In this document: positions 31,873 to 43,900 of the stretch, in pieces
How positions within the stretch are numbered: the stretch's first letter is position 1
How the letters are laid out: every line of letters begins with the position of its first letter
Source of the DNA: Plasmopara viticola
Taxonomy: Eukaryota > Oomycota > Peronosporomycetes > Peronosporales > Peronosporaceae
Direction: 5' to 3'
NCBI GenBank assembly: GCA_001695595.3
Contig: MBPM02000045.1
Location: 248,001-312,000, forward strand
DNA length: 64,000 nt
The notes under the pieces: model-generated
Database searches by the model: none
Seen by the model: the letters and a program-made list of their open reading frames with translations, nothing else
What the model was told of the DNA's origin: nothing
Translations under genes and position numbers: made by a program

Positions 31873-32889
31873 AGTAGTCATATATTCATCCTTAACGCTA
31901 AGTCTCTAACGATCTCTATGAAGGTTGAAATGTACAGAAAAGATGTCAATGCTTTGATACTTGACCATGACATTGCGCATATGACGACTGGATCTCTTCG
32001 AGACCATCGATCTCCTCAATGTAAGAATGACAGCGTATGGCGCTTATTGACCAACTAGGGGCGACTCTTCTTCGATAAAGAAGGCCCGAAGGAGCTACTT
32101 TGGTAATCGAAGATAGTGTACGGCTTTACATCCATGAAGAAGTTACCGGTACGGCCGAAGGTTAGACAAGCCTGAAACTATACCTTTAGTAAATGCTCTA
32201 CCCAAGCTCGACGAGACGTCCATAGTAAAAACTGACGTAAAATGCAAGCCAATAAAATGGAATGCTTTTGCCAGTGCAATATGGCCATGCCTTATCGGTG
32301 AGCTAGCTCATGTCACAACTGCGATTTCGTCTGGATTGAATACAAATGCATCGCGAAAGCGCGAGATGACATATGCGTAGCTTTAGTAGTCAGTCCTGGG
32401 CACTGTCTAAGCTTTCAGAGCGAATGAGCCATGCCGACCCGCTTGACCTTTCCGTGACACAGCTGACATACAGCATTTCGCTCGAAGACGACAGTTTCAT
32501 GCATAGCCGTTCTGACGCAAACTCTGCTCGCTCCTATAGACTTTAGCCGACGACTTTTTACCGACAACGAAAATGTGTCCATGTGGCAGTTGAAATTAAT
32601 GGCCTCGGCTGCTTTAGAATAAGAGACTGTGCACCGAGAAAGTAAAAATTGATTAGCCTAGGCCAGCGCTTAACTCATACAGAAATCGTAAAATTGGCTA
32701 GTATAGTGCTGAATATGCGGATCGCGTAAAGTTTTCAAGTACAACTATAGAAGTTTATTGAGGGAAATGCTTCTTTTGCAAGCATTAAAAAATGTCTTCG
32801 GTAGGTCCCAGTTCTATGGCCCGAGTCATACAAATCGGTTAAGCAGATTTTGTGACGGTTCTGACTAGACCATCGAATTCCCGTCACTC
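31873..32889. repeat. End of inverted spacer, inversion breakpoint, single tandem-repeat unit
   Basis: 31873-32410 is the reverse complement of the region around 3050-3530 and includes the unoccupied target of SINE copy 1 (near 31905-31925, in inverted orientation). Around 32410-32450 the match switches to the plus-strand tandem unit seen at 20600-20860 (for example ttcgctcgaagacgacagtttcatgcatagccgttctgac). From about 32560 to 32890 it matches 20880-21130. No gene is seen. Confidence 0.6.
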
Positions 32890-35790
32890 CAACCCAATAA
32901 ATATGAACGAAAGCGAGCTGTCCTGATTGTGTCTTGGCAGCTTATGTCTGCCGGATGAAACTAACCCGTTCTTGGCACGATATTGTTTGCCATGAAGAAA
33001 ACAATGCTTAAATTTTAAATGCAGCTTTTGGGCTATGAGTTCTTAATAGTCGATTTAATCCGCACATTCCTGGAGATGGCCATCTTGCCCCAAAAAAGAC
33101 AAATTGGGTTTGATTCTTCGCAAACTATAGCTTCCGTATTGAACACAAGTCTGGAAACTGCACTGTGTTCGCCGACACGCTTTCGCGCAGCTCAGACTAA
33201 AAGTGTGTTTATAACAGCAGAATTGTAAGCTTTATAGATGGGCAAAAAAAAAATGCAAAAGTTATGCCTTGTTTGCAATAGTCTATTACAGCTAAAGGTG
33301 CTAAAGCTGAGAAAATGAGCCTTTGACAGTGACAATAATTGCAACGCTACAAGAGTACAAAAAACTTGTTCTACAATAGGCCAAACAGAAGATCCATCGT
33401 GAGTCGCTATTTTTTATCTTGAAGACCTGGTGTACTACTTACACATAATTTTTTAAGCGGTTCTTTTTGTTGCGAGCAGACATTTTGTGTGGTCCTCACA
33501 ATAAGATTGAGTAGACGAGGATGCAAGGAGCTGTGACTTCTGCTTAAAGGTCAAATTTGCGGCTTATGCGCGAACTCCTTTGCAAAAGCTGCTGGAGCAG
33601 GCAAATTATTGCATGTCCATATTGGCTCGATTTTGTCGTTGGCTTTGCGAAATTTTTGGCATCATGAGCGTAGCCCCGCCTCAGCAGGATAATACAGCAG
33701 TACCTGCTAAAGTCTGTATAAATAATAAATAAGCATCAACGATTTTAACATTTACGAACACGATCTATCAGAAAAATGTGGTCTCGCGGTTAAGCAACGC
33801 ATTTACGCAAACGCTGCTCCACAATCTCAACGTAGTACAATACACAGAAAGTAATATGTTTCCTTGAAAATTATGTTCGTTTGTCTTGAACGGACAATTC
33901 TGCATCTTTTGGCGTGCTGTTTTTTCAGCAGAGTCAGTTAATTGTTTTTGCGAGGATATTGGCCTCAAATTAAAGACCTTGGTGGAAAAGATTTAAAGCT
34001 TTCCTTTAAATTTTCGATAAATACCTGCATCTAAGAGCTGGCAAAGTCAAAGAAAATTTATTGCAAAACAAGTAAGCACCGTAAATATGGAAACCATGCA
34101 TATCAAACAATAAATAGTGTATCAGCTTTAAATGTGGCATCTCAGCACACATATTGTGCTGTGAGCCTACGATCACACGGTTCGGCCTTTCTGTTTGACC
34201 ATTATGGAAGCTGATGAACCAGCTTCAGAAATATGTTTCAAACGCCACTGCTCTCGCTGCTAATCTCACGCAATACGTGACTGCTCTCCAGTCAAACGCT
34301 TGAGTCTGGTGAGCCAGAGAACAGGTGAGCCAGAGAACATGATCAACATCCTTGATGAGTTTTCAGAGCACGAAGAGCAGTGAACTGAAACTTTGTTTAA
34401 TTGATTTTGTTTCTACGACCAAACTGTAAGTTCGTGACCAACGAAGTTGCTGTGATCGAGGTGAAAGCTACGATGATTACCATTATGCCTATAGCATTGG
34501 GGCTGCGGCCTCGACGTATGCTCAGCATGAGCTACGTGTAGCCTAGGAGCCAGTTCGATAGCTCCAAAGAACTTTTCCTATGTGGACTAATGCACTCCTT
34601 TAGATCGAAGAAGCGGAGGCTCGTATTCAACATCGGATGCTGTACGCGTTGTACTTGCGCTTCATAGATTGTCTTGGTTTGGAAAGGATTTTGAGTGCCA
34701 CATACAAAAGCACTGAAGCTATACTCGTTTCTTTCACGAAGCGTCAGCTTTAACAAGTCGGTGGTCATATGAAGAGTCACATTTGCCAATTTTTTTGGTA
34801 GGCTAAAAATCGTCGTTGACTGCCAGTAGACTCTTAAATTTGCGACATATATAAGCAACGTCATGTTTTCGTGAGCACTGCTGGACGAGGGACCTTTAGT
34901 AGCGTTCAAAAGGGACCTCGAGATGAGCTCAATTTCAGTCATCTCTAGTGGCGTGATTTCCCGAAGACGGGATTGAAAGCATGAAAACTTGCTTAAGTGA
35001 GTCCTCATACCTCCGAGTGGGAATTCCCCTTCTACTTTACCGAAAAGAGATCTGATCTTGACGTCCGTGTCGCGCGAGAGTACTTTCCGCGTGATAGTGG
35101 CGGAAATTATTTTAACCAAAGAGAGAGAGAAAAAGGACGATGTCCTACCATCGTGTGTCGCACAGCGTACTCTTTGCTATGATGTTACTCGCGATCGACA
35201 TCCTTCGGATGCGGTTCAGGGCCTAATAGATCGTGACACGGATTCTTTCAACCGTTTAAGCCAAAACAGGCACTAAGTTCCTTTCCTAGCTTCAAGATCA
35301 CAACCCGAATTTTATATTTAATCCAGACGAGGTCGCAGTTGCGACATGAGCTAGCTCACTGGTAGGGCAACGCCATATTGCACTGACAAAAACATTCCAT
35401 TCTATTGGCGTGTATTTTACGTCAATTTGTACTATGAACATCTTGTCGATCTTGAACAGAGAATATACTTATGGTAGATTTCAGGCTTGTCTAGCATTCA
35501 GCCGTACCAATCACCCATTTATATGATATATAGCCGTGCACTATCGTCAATTACCCCCGCGTCTCCTTCGGGTCTTCTCCATCGAACAAAAACGCCCCTT
35601 GCTGCTCGTTTAGCGCCATACGCTGCCATTCTTACATTGAGGAGATCGATGATTTAGAAGTGATCTACTTTTCGTACTTGCAATGTCACGATCGGGTATT
35701 GAAGCATCGACGTCTTACCTGTACATTTTTTAACCTACATATAAATCGTCAAAGACTTACTTTAAGGACGAAAGTATGACTAAAATACAT
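32890..35790 (+). pseudogene. Block R3: gypsy RNase H/integrase remnant plus inverted integrase tail
   Basis: Homologous to R1 throughout. The RNase H end is near 33130-33190 and the integrase N-terminal region near 33500-33760, both with stops. On the minus strand 34171-34203 reads NGQTERPNRVI, an excellent match to the gypsy integrase signature, preceded by SWFISFH. A minus-strand frame at 34532-35119 stays open for 195 codons but begins with TTG and matches no family I know. A short ATG frame with a hydrophobic run lies at 35140-35226. All look like relics. Confidence 0.65.
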
Positions 35791-36745
35791 ACTTCTTGAT
35801 ACATTGTAAGTCGTCCTTGCATAAAGGTCATGTACAATAATTGATTGGCTCCAAAGAGAATGTTCTTTAAAACAATTAAAGGATGAAAAGCTCAATTTGT
35901 TTGTTCTTTACAAATAAAGTCTTTACCTACAGGGCACTGTCAATGAAGATCTAGCAACGGCAGATATCGCGCCAAACTTGAATCGAAATCTAACAATGCT
36001 CGATTATTTGTGCGACTCCTGTCATTGAAAATGCAGTACAAAGTATGAGCATACACAATAACATCTAGATGAAAGAAAATTATGCAAATGTTGAAGTATC
36101 TCTTTATTACCTTGGAGGTACACGGGTAAGTGGTATATCTGTATGTAACAAGCTCAAAACAACAGTCTGAAGTCAGCGCAATTTATGATGTAGATTACAC
36201 TGATCGTCCGTATTCGCCAAGATCATGACATAATCACTATTAGATATTGAAGTGATTCTAAAAGCAAGATGCAACAGAGTACGACAATTACTTCATATAA
36301 GTCAGATTTTGTGGCTACAAGTATGTGTGTGGAAGATTAATTTTAAAAACGTCAAAAGCTTAAGTGAAAGCAAAGTATTGCAGAGTTATTCGTTGGCCAT
36401 ATGAGCATGATCAACGTTATGCAGATAGCTTTGGTGGGTTGAGGTGCTACGCAAAGGAGAACAAAAAAGTTGTGCATAGACTGCGGGAAACTTATACCGC
36501 GTTTACATGTAATTCTGCGGCACAGATAGAAGCGAAGCGTGATGAGCCTGAACTCGATGCCAAGACACAATCTGCTTTTAGGCTAGCTGCAGCACATTTA
36601 ATGTGACCCAATACAAATACTGTATTTATGAAGGTGCACTTATTTATACGTGGCGATACATGCCTTTAATGGTGTCTTTTGATGAAAAGCTAATGTATCC
36701 GTACTACTGGCCAGCAAAATAAATCCGTGTGATAAAAAATTTAAT
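35791..36745 (+). repeat. Spacer S3 with the empty LINE target
   Basis: Matches spacer S1. Around 36475-36520 the text runs without a break from the sequence found left of the LINE (ctgcgggaaac) to the sequence found right of it (ccgcgtttacatg). This is the empty site for the 4570-13650 insertion. No gene is seen. Confidence 0.65.
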
Positions 36746-36754
36746 AGGCGTAAT

Positions 36755-37690
36755 AAATTCATTGGTTTATACCTTTTTCCAAATTGAATGGAAAAAACAT
36801 CTTCAAATTAAAAAATGATGAAATAGCAAAAAAATATACCTATCAATCAATATTTTTGCAACAATGGCAAATGTGTACATGTAAAAATGAAAGAAAAGAA
36901 AATATACCTATCAATAGTAACTTTCCGCATACAATCTTCGGGGAGCCTTGAAGAGATGGTTTAGATGCAATGCAAACAGAGCAATGCCGCGGGTTCAAAT
37001 TCACTTGTGACGAAGTGGCTCGAAATTGCTGGACATACTAAACAATGGGGTGTGATTATGCCAGTAGCATCGCTGCAATGTAAAAAATCTACGAGGAAAC
37101 AATATAAGCATGTGCTTATTCGACTATATCGTTTGTTGTGTCCGGTCGAATTAAGACAAACATACCAATGAAGTATGCTGTTGAGGTAAACAGTACCATT
37201 GGCACCTGCGCATGCGGTTATGTGAAGGATATGAATGCTGCTTGTCGACACCACATAGCAGCTCTAAAGTTTTTAAAACAGCTGTCACGTGTCAAATTGT
37301 TATTTGGGGATCCAAAAAGCATAAACTTGCCTACGATGAAGCACTCGAAGTGAAGCCATTTGTGACAAAAACTGAATTGGTAGAAAGTGAGCATCTTCCA
37401 CCAAATTCGTCCAGAAGAAAAGGTCGACCCAAAAAGAAGCGAATCGAATTACAGCATGTTACGTTAAACGTTGATGCGCCAAAATGTGGTTATCGATGCG
37501 GCAGCTGTAGTCAAGTGGGACACATCAAGCGTCGATGCACCAGTAATGCGCACCTTGAAAGTATTTTTCTTTAGTGAGTTAGGTAAATTTTCTTGTTTTT
37601 TCGTTTTCAATAGTTATTCTACCTCGAAGGTAATTTTTTTTCCATTTATATTTATTTTCCATCCTTTTAATTGTTATACTTCACAAAAAA
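36755..37690 (+). pseudogene. MULE transposase C-terminal fragment (SWIM and CCHC zinc fingers)
   Basis: An insertion of about 930 bp absent from unit 1 (13890-13940). The frame 37138-37353 contains CACGYVKDMNAACRHHIAAL, a SWIM zinc finger (CxCx(n)CxH). A frame change near 37300-37320 leads to the 37212-37574 frame with GRPKKKRIEL and then CGSCSQVGHIKRRC (37501-37542), a CX2CX4HX4C knuckle. SWIM followed by a basic GRPKKKR and a CCHC knuckle is the usual C-terminal order in Mutator-like transposases. No catalytic DDE region or terminal repeats are visible. A direct repeat aaaatatacctatcaat occurs at about 36832 and 36899. Confidence 0.8.
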
Positions 37691-38246
37691 TTGGAAAATT
37701 TTTATAGTGGTAAACTGAAGGCTTGTCTAGCGCGTAGTGTACAAACAATATAGTTTTTTAAATGAGGCGAATGTATAGACAAAGCTAAAAAATGTCATGA
37801 TTATAAATGGTAATTTGTATCAGTGAGCACACCACTCTGACCATCACTCACTCATAATTTCTCTTGGCCATACGTCGTGTCCAGTATGTCGTCATCTCTG
37901 TCGTAAGCCGCCGCGTGGTTCTATAATCTCGTGGTCCATTACAGGTTCTAATTAGAACGAAAGACGACTGTTAATTGAGTAGGCTATCCGCTCTCAGTAT
38001 TTTTAGGTATCCCTTGTAGTATTAAATGGTCTTGTAGTAGGAGCACCCAATTTATTACTCTGAATATATGTGTGAGGGTCGTCGAAAAAGCTATCGAGTG
38101 GGCAACTCACTTGTCTTTAATGCAAATTTACGTGCCAAACGTACTGAGTGAAGATCACAAAGAGCGTTAATGCGACGGAATTCTCTTAACCTCGTCATCG
38201 TCTCTCATTATTGGACTGCCTGGTTCGCAACGTACAAAGATTGAGA
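37691..38246 (+). repeat. Spacer between MULE fragment and E3
   Basis: Non-coding. It matches 13930-14224, with an extra stretch around 37860-38080 not seen in unit 1. No gene is seen. Confidence 0.45.
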
Positions 38247-39898
38247 CTATGGGCTTATCCCGTTTGGCTTTAGCATTCTAGCAATGCTATTCGCGCTCAA
38301 GTAACCTTCGTTTTCTAACTCTCTATTTACCATGTCTACAAGCGATTCGGGAGTATAGTAGTACTTCTTTACGACCTGCGTAATCAACTTTTTGAATCTC
38401 GGGCCGTAGTGTTGAAGAACATACCAGTGCCAGACATTTAACGCCGGGTGCGTAAAAAGTTTATCGCCAGCTTTATGCAGTTGAAGGCGTACAAACGCGC
38501 CGTCTCTGTCAACAAACTCCGTTTCCCATTTGTTAAAGAGTGCCGCTTCCACGCTGAAGACACGTTTTTTGATGATTGGATTGGCTGTCTTCATGACTCT
38601 CATGCTCGCTAATTGCTCCTCGGTCAATTGACTTAGCAATGTCTCAAGTAAGTTAGCATCTCTATCAAGACGTCGCAATGTAAAAGCAAACCACGTTTTT
38701 AAAAGCGGAGATCTCTGTCATGTCCACAGCTTTCATTTTTGCCGGTTTGAGCCCAAAAATGTTAAGCACATTGCTTATCGTTTTGTTTTTCATAATCCCA
38801 CACTACAAATAGCTCTTTTAATGTTTTTGTAGCCATTGCACGCGTTCTCTCGTCTCTTTGCGCTGCCGCAATGACGGCAGCGAGGGCCTTGACTTTGATT
38901 CCACGTCGATTCCACAAGCCGTTTACCATGCCGGTCACCAATTCCTCGTAATCAACGTCAATCAACGCCCATTCAGCGTAAGAAAGCCAAATGCTGAGAG
39001 CTGAAGAATCCACAGCGCCATATTTGACGAAAATAGACTTCACGTAGTCAAGTGAGTCGTATATCTCTTCCCGAGGATTTTTGCCAGAACAGCGTATACA
39101 TCACATTATTACCAACGCTTCCTTCTTGGAGATCAACGTTCGAAGCTCCAAGCATTTCAGCCAAGCGAGCAACGCCAAATCTTTGCTTTGGCACACTATA
39201 CAATTCATCGTATATTGGCTGCTCGTTTGATACGTATTCTCGCGGAAGCTGACGAGCAAACGAGACGTATGTCTCCAAAAGCGGATTCTTGAAGACGTTG
39301 TCCTTGTCGGTATCTAGTTTCAAGGCACAAAAGACATTAAGCGCTTTCTTGTTCGCTACCCAATCTTTCATCAAAAGGTCGTGATAGTGTTTGGCCACGG
39401 CTTTTGTCTTTAGGGACGCTAGACCATCGAGTACAAGGGTAGCCAGCTCATAGTCACCAAAGTGATTTTTAACTCGCGAAACAAGGCCCCATAAGCCTCT
39501 GCAGAGTCTTCGTAGGCGTCGAGGACATCTCTGGCCCACTTTTGATACTGCTCACTTTCAAATAAATTCGTCTCTACAGCTTTTTTGTTGAATTTCTCGA
39601 TAAAGGTGTTGATCACCTTCTCTTTGTCAGAAGTGGGCCCTGAACGCAGACTTGGCGCCACATTTTCCAACATCAATGTATCTTTTGCGAGGACATTATC
39701 TAACATCAATGCATCCTCCGCGAGGACATCACCCACCATCCTTTCCTCAAAGCGGTCAGTGTGTGTATCCTCTGCTGCTGATAAGCTCCTCATGTGACTC
39801 TGGGCTTGGGCATGCACCGCAAACATGGCCTTGGTACTTGCCACGACTGTGAAAGCCGAGAGCAACATAAATTGGCGCAGGAATTTAGGCTTGAGCAT
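38247..39898 (-). pseudogene. E3: effector pseudogene of the same family
   Basis: The start is intact (ATG at 39896-39898) with a signal peptide, RSLS (37-40) and EER (51-53). A 13-residue imperfect tandem duplication follows (DVLAEDALML then NVLAKDTLML). The homologous reading breaks near 39470, near 39050-39080, near 38785 and near 38700, and each break moves it to another frame (pieces 39419-39898, 39048-39539, 38762-39043 and 38247-38678). The last piece still ends like the intact family members. At least four frame breaks mean that only a short N-terminal product could be made. A full-length SINE sits 30 bases upstream of the ATG, and the usual initiator is altered (TCATGTTTCAACC in place of TCATTACTCAATT). 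Loss of transcription may have preceded decay; that order is inference. Confidence 0.9.
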
Positions 39899-39928
39899 TG
39901 CTTGTTAGGTTGAAACATGACAAGTTGC

Positions 39929-40255
39929 AGCAGGGAAAAGGTTGGGGTGACGCCCTTCTTCCAAGCGCGGGGGCTAAATGCTCACGCGCTTCGGGCAGGT
40001 GCTCTCGGGCATCTGCAGGTCTCTAACGAGTCTCACCCTCGACGCGACGGTCTCCAGCACCAGGGCGCCACCTGGCCTCTTACCAAGTCAGAGATAAACA
40101 AAATAATGGAAGACCCTCACGACCTCGTTGCTGGCTGCACTGCCCGCCGAACGAGACCCGACGTATGCGGACACCACTCTATGCCGTGGACTAGCCAGAC
40201 GGAGCCTAGGACGTGCATAACTTGGCAACGCGATAACGTAATACAATACAATACA
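39929..40255 (+). mobile_element. SINE-like element, copy 4, at the E3 promoter
   Basis: Full-length copy, 327 bp, with an (ATACA)n tail. It is flanked by the perfect 12-bp duplication atgacaagttgc at 39917-39928 and 40256-40267. The duplicated target is the complement of the initiator TCAT region upstream of the effector start, so the insertion separates the E3 start site from the conserved upstream region. Confidence 0.85.
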
Positions 40256-40267
40256 ATGACAAGTTGC

Positions 40268-40601
40268 GTAAGCACATTTGCTGCCTTCAGATCACAACCC
40301 TGCTCGTTATCATACGGTGCAATAGACGTGTTACGATTATATGGCATTAGATGGGTTTGAAGCCCCTCTTGTTGCTAAATGTCGACACCCGCCGACTAAG
40401 CGTTTTTTCGCGAGCGACCTTCTCGTTCTTCTAATATGCTTTTGTCAAGTACGATTGCTTTCAGTAGCGCAATGCAATGTGGAATTACACTTTAACAGCA
40501 CAAGCAACATGAAATGTACTACTTAATTTAAACTCCGATACTGAATAAGCACGTACTAGCTGAAGTCATGTGTTGTATGCAACAATAAGCTGCTGACCAA
40601 T
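40268..40601 (-). repeat. E3 upstream region between two SINE insertions
   Basis: Matches the E1 upstream region from about 15850 to 16130. No gene is seen. Confidence 0.5.
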
Positions 40602-40613
40602 CAGATGGTATAT

Positions 40614-40939
40614 TGCATTGTATTGTATTACATTATCGCGTTGCCAAGTTATGCACGTGCAAGGCTCAGTCTGGCTAGTCCACGGCATAGAGTGGTGTCC
40701 GCATACGTCGGGTCTCGTTCGGCGGGCAGTGCAGCCAGCAACGAGGTCGTGAGGGTCTTCCATTATTTTGTTTAGCTCTGACTTGGTAAGAGCCCAGGTG
40801 GCGCCCGGTGCTTGAGACCGTTGCGTCGAGGGTGAGACTCGCTAGAGACGTGCAGATGCCCGAGAGCACCTGCCCGAAGCGCGCGAGCATTTAGCCCCCA
40901 CGCTTGGAAGGAGGGCGTCACCCCAACCTTTTCCAAAGC
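40614..40939 (-). mobile_element. SINE-like element, copy 5
   Basis: Full-length copy, 326 bp, opposite in orientation to copy 4 and about 360 bp from it. The flanks cagatggtatat (40602-40613) and cagatagtatat (40940-40951) form a 12-bp target duplication with one mismatch. The tail of TATTG/TTGTA repeats is at the left. The pair of inverted SINEs could fold back on each other in an RNA. Confidence 0.85.
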
Positions 40940-40951
40940 CAGATAGTATAT

Positions 40952-43900
40952 ATCCAGATTAAAGCATCCTTCTGCGAGTTTCGATCTAAAGACCCAGGAT
41001 TATATTAATGCTGTACCGTAAGCCAAATACAGCAACATTTTTTTCCCACATTATGGCGTCCGTAAAAATTGGTAAATGTGTCTTTCACGCATCATCTTAT
41101 CACGCCGGTCTTTATCACGATGAAGCAATGCCAATGTGTATCGCATTTGTGACCCCCTGTATTAGTATTCAGAAGTGTTATCCGTCAGTCTTCTTCTCCA
41201 ACCTCGCAATAAAGCAATATGCAAGATCATAGCTGTCGGATTTGACGCTGCGGACAAATTCTCAGATCGCGATGGTAAATTAGAACCAGCTAGCTTGCCA
41301 AGAGAAGATTTACATATCGAGAGATAAATGCTGAAGATGCGGCAACAGTCGTTACTCGTTGGATAGTCCAGCGACGACTTCGAACGGTTCGCATTGGTCG
41401 TGAAGGTCAGACATGTACCGAGCATTGAGCTGACGAAGTCGCTTAATATTTTGTCTCGCCACGTGAGAAATTTAGATTTAGTTGCTTTGCTGTTTCCGCA
41501 TGGCCTCGTTGGTAAGCGGCGCTACTGAAATTTCCTATAAGATACGGTACATTTTTCGTGCAAAACGCGAGTATAAATAAATGGTACAAAAAATATTGTT
41601 AGGTAAATAGCCGGCCTTTGTTAATAAAAAGCTCGACACGCTACTAATCGGCATATGTACCGATTTACATAGCGAGGTACTTAAGCAATGACTCTGGACT
41701 CGGTTCCCTCTATCAGAAAGTATAGTGAGGACCACAATACGGATGTTCCACCGACTATCTTGATCTTTCATGAGTTCGCACTTTTGCATTCCATTTTTGT
41801 AGAAATTTATGACAAAATTTGGACGACCTTTTATCTCTTACGAAATACCAACCCAATGCCCTACTTTCTTTTTAGTCTATGATGCCCATTTTCAATTCAT
41901 TGTGCACCACCAGCACCAAAGCCATGTCGTTAGATGTTGTGCCCGACTGCAGATACCATTGACTGTGCTTTTAATGACATAAGTGCGGACGATAAAGTTC
42001 GATACCAGTACGAATGGTAGGCAAATAATCAATCGATCAATAAGAACCAATAATTTTTTGTGGGTAAGAAAGATTAATGACCGCGCTGTAACGAAGCCAA
42101 ACGATCGATGGATATCGATTTCCTAATGCGCCTGAATTTTTTTGTCTCTAACTGTCCCTAAAACAAAGAAATGCAATATTCAAACCATCATCATCAATTA
42201 AGCTTCAAAATTGAGGTGTAATCTGAATGCTTCATTTACAAAAAGAGAAGAAGATGATAGAGGTCGTTTGTGTGTTGTTAACCAAAACTAGTAGATAGTC
42301 GATCACCAACCAACCACATATCTTCCTGCACGCCTCCTCCGTGCAAGGTGCTGCATGACTTTGTCACACCTCGTTGCACTTTGTTGTGAAATCTTCGTAT
42401 TCGCTGGTAGATCAACCACCATTACCCCTGTAAAGAACCCTAATTTTTGTTTTTTTATTAAACAAGGTAGACGTGAGCTTTATATATATTTATCAAACAG
42501 AATAGTTGACGGCCTTATTACTTGGGCGCCACTTTTTGAAAAAAAGTAAGATCTATATGCCCGTGGACAGCTTGTAGGCAGGCCCGCCTCGCACTCAGCT
42601 CTTGATGCAGAAACCAATGATAAAATTGCTCAATTGAAAAGAGTAAGGCTACAGACCGTAGACATAAAGCTCCTACAGAAGTACGGTCCATTTCTAAAAA
42701 ACTTCAGTGTTCTTGAGTTTTGCAATTTTGCAACAGCCGCTACTCTGGCTACGGTAAGCAAAAGCATATATTCTAAGCTTGTCTCAAGGGCCAACAAATT
42801 GGACCTTTGGCTCATTTGAGGGCTTTAAGGGGTCGCTGTCAGACGCTGCTCTCTCAGAGACAGTAAAATGTTGGTTACCTGTAAAGTTGACGTTAGAAAG
42901 AACTTAGACCTCATGGTGTGCGTAAGGTTTATATACACCACAAAAAGTTGGATTTTAACAGATCGGCAGCTTTCGAAGTCGGTACTAGCAGCGTAAAGCT
43001 GCTAGTGTGTACGCACATATACGAGAGTATCAAATTTGCTTTCGATCTAGGTAGTTTGCAAATTTTGCGTGCCAACATTGAATTCCGGTCAACCAAAATG
43101 GATGATTTATGTCATATGGGATTCACCATACAAGTCATTTTTGATTCAACTCGATAAGCCTATATAAATAAAAACTGATCTGGCTATAAGATTTGGAGAC
43201 TAAAAGAGTACGAAGGTCATTCTTGTCTTTGACATGGATAGGTGCGACTTGCTCGTGTGCATGCCGTGACTAAAAAAGCACGAGTCGTTTATTTATTAGC
43301 GGGCTAAAGCTATGTGTGCTAGCCGCCCAATTTTGCGTGACGTGAGTCAAGGCAATTCTTTTTCGCACCTGCTGTGAGCAAAACTTCCATAAAAGTTAGG
43401 TAATTACACGCGCGAAGTAAATTTGAGATATGCGATGCTGCCGACCTTCTTTAAAAATTGATGCGACGACGTCTCTGAACGCGTTTTAGCGAGGAACTAA
43501 GTTCACTGACTACCACAGACGCTAATGGCGACATTTAATTACAGGTAGCCTCAGGTGGGTATCAACATAGCACCAATAACTGTAGCATAAAGCGAAGCAA
43601 AGACTCATAGATGGGTTACCCAGACCTACGAATAGCATTTATCATAGCTCAGCCAAAACATTAATGCTACGAATTAAAATTAATTTGTGTCATGAACGAC
43701 CTTTGGGTTGACAAAGATTTCTATTGCACAAGGATTAGTGGCAGCGCATCCGGTTTTTATATATAAGGCTTCAGAGCTACTTATCCTTGAAGAACTCAGA
43801 TCCACTGAGCTCTAAGCCAAATTTAAGCCGGGAAATATATCAGAGACATTATTTTAGAGATGGAAACTCGCCTTAAGACCATTGAAGCATCCTACGGTTT

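Larger units (their letters stand above)
23230..32410 (-). other. Inverted unit 2 (about 9.2 kb including insertions)
   Basis: From about 23230 to 32410 the sequence is the reverse complement of unit 1 from about 17450 down to about 3050, less the LINE and plus its own insertions. Left edge: ggagatcgatatccgtcgat matches the reverse of 17400-17450. Right edge: gagatgacatatgcgtagct matches the reverse of about 3050-3110. Beyond the right edge the text jumps to the tandem-repeat unit and R3. The parts matching R1 2060-3050 and unit-1 17450-20700 are missing, so the inversion was accompanied by deletions at both edges. It turns effector E2 to the plus strand. Confidence 0.75.

Noticed and set aside
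34532..35119. 195-codon minus-strand open frame in block R3
   Set aside because: It starts with TTG, lacks recognisable motifs, and the aligned regions of R1 and R4 are full of stops.
42634..43157. Host gene fragment (two open frames in unit 3)
   Set aside because: The aligned DNA in units 1, 4 and 5 is closed by stops, and no motif supports a host gene. Gypsy-derived spacer is more likely.
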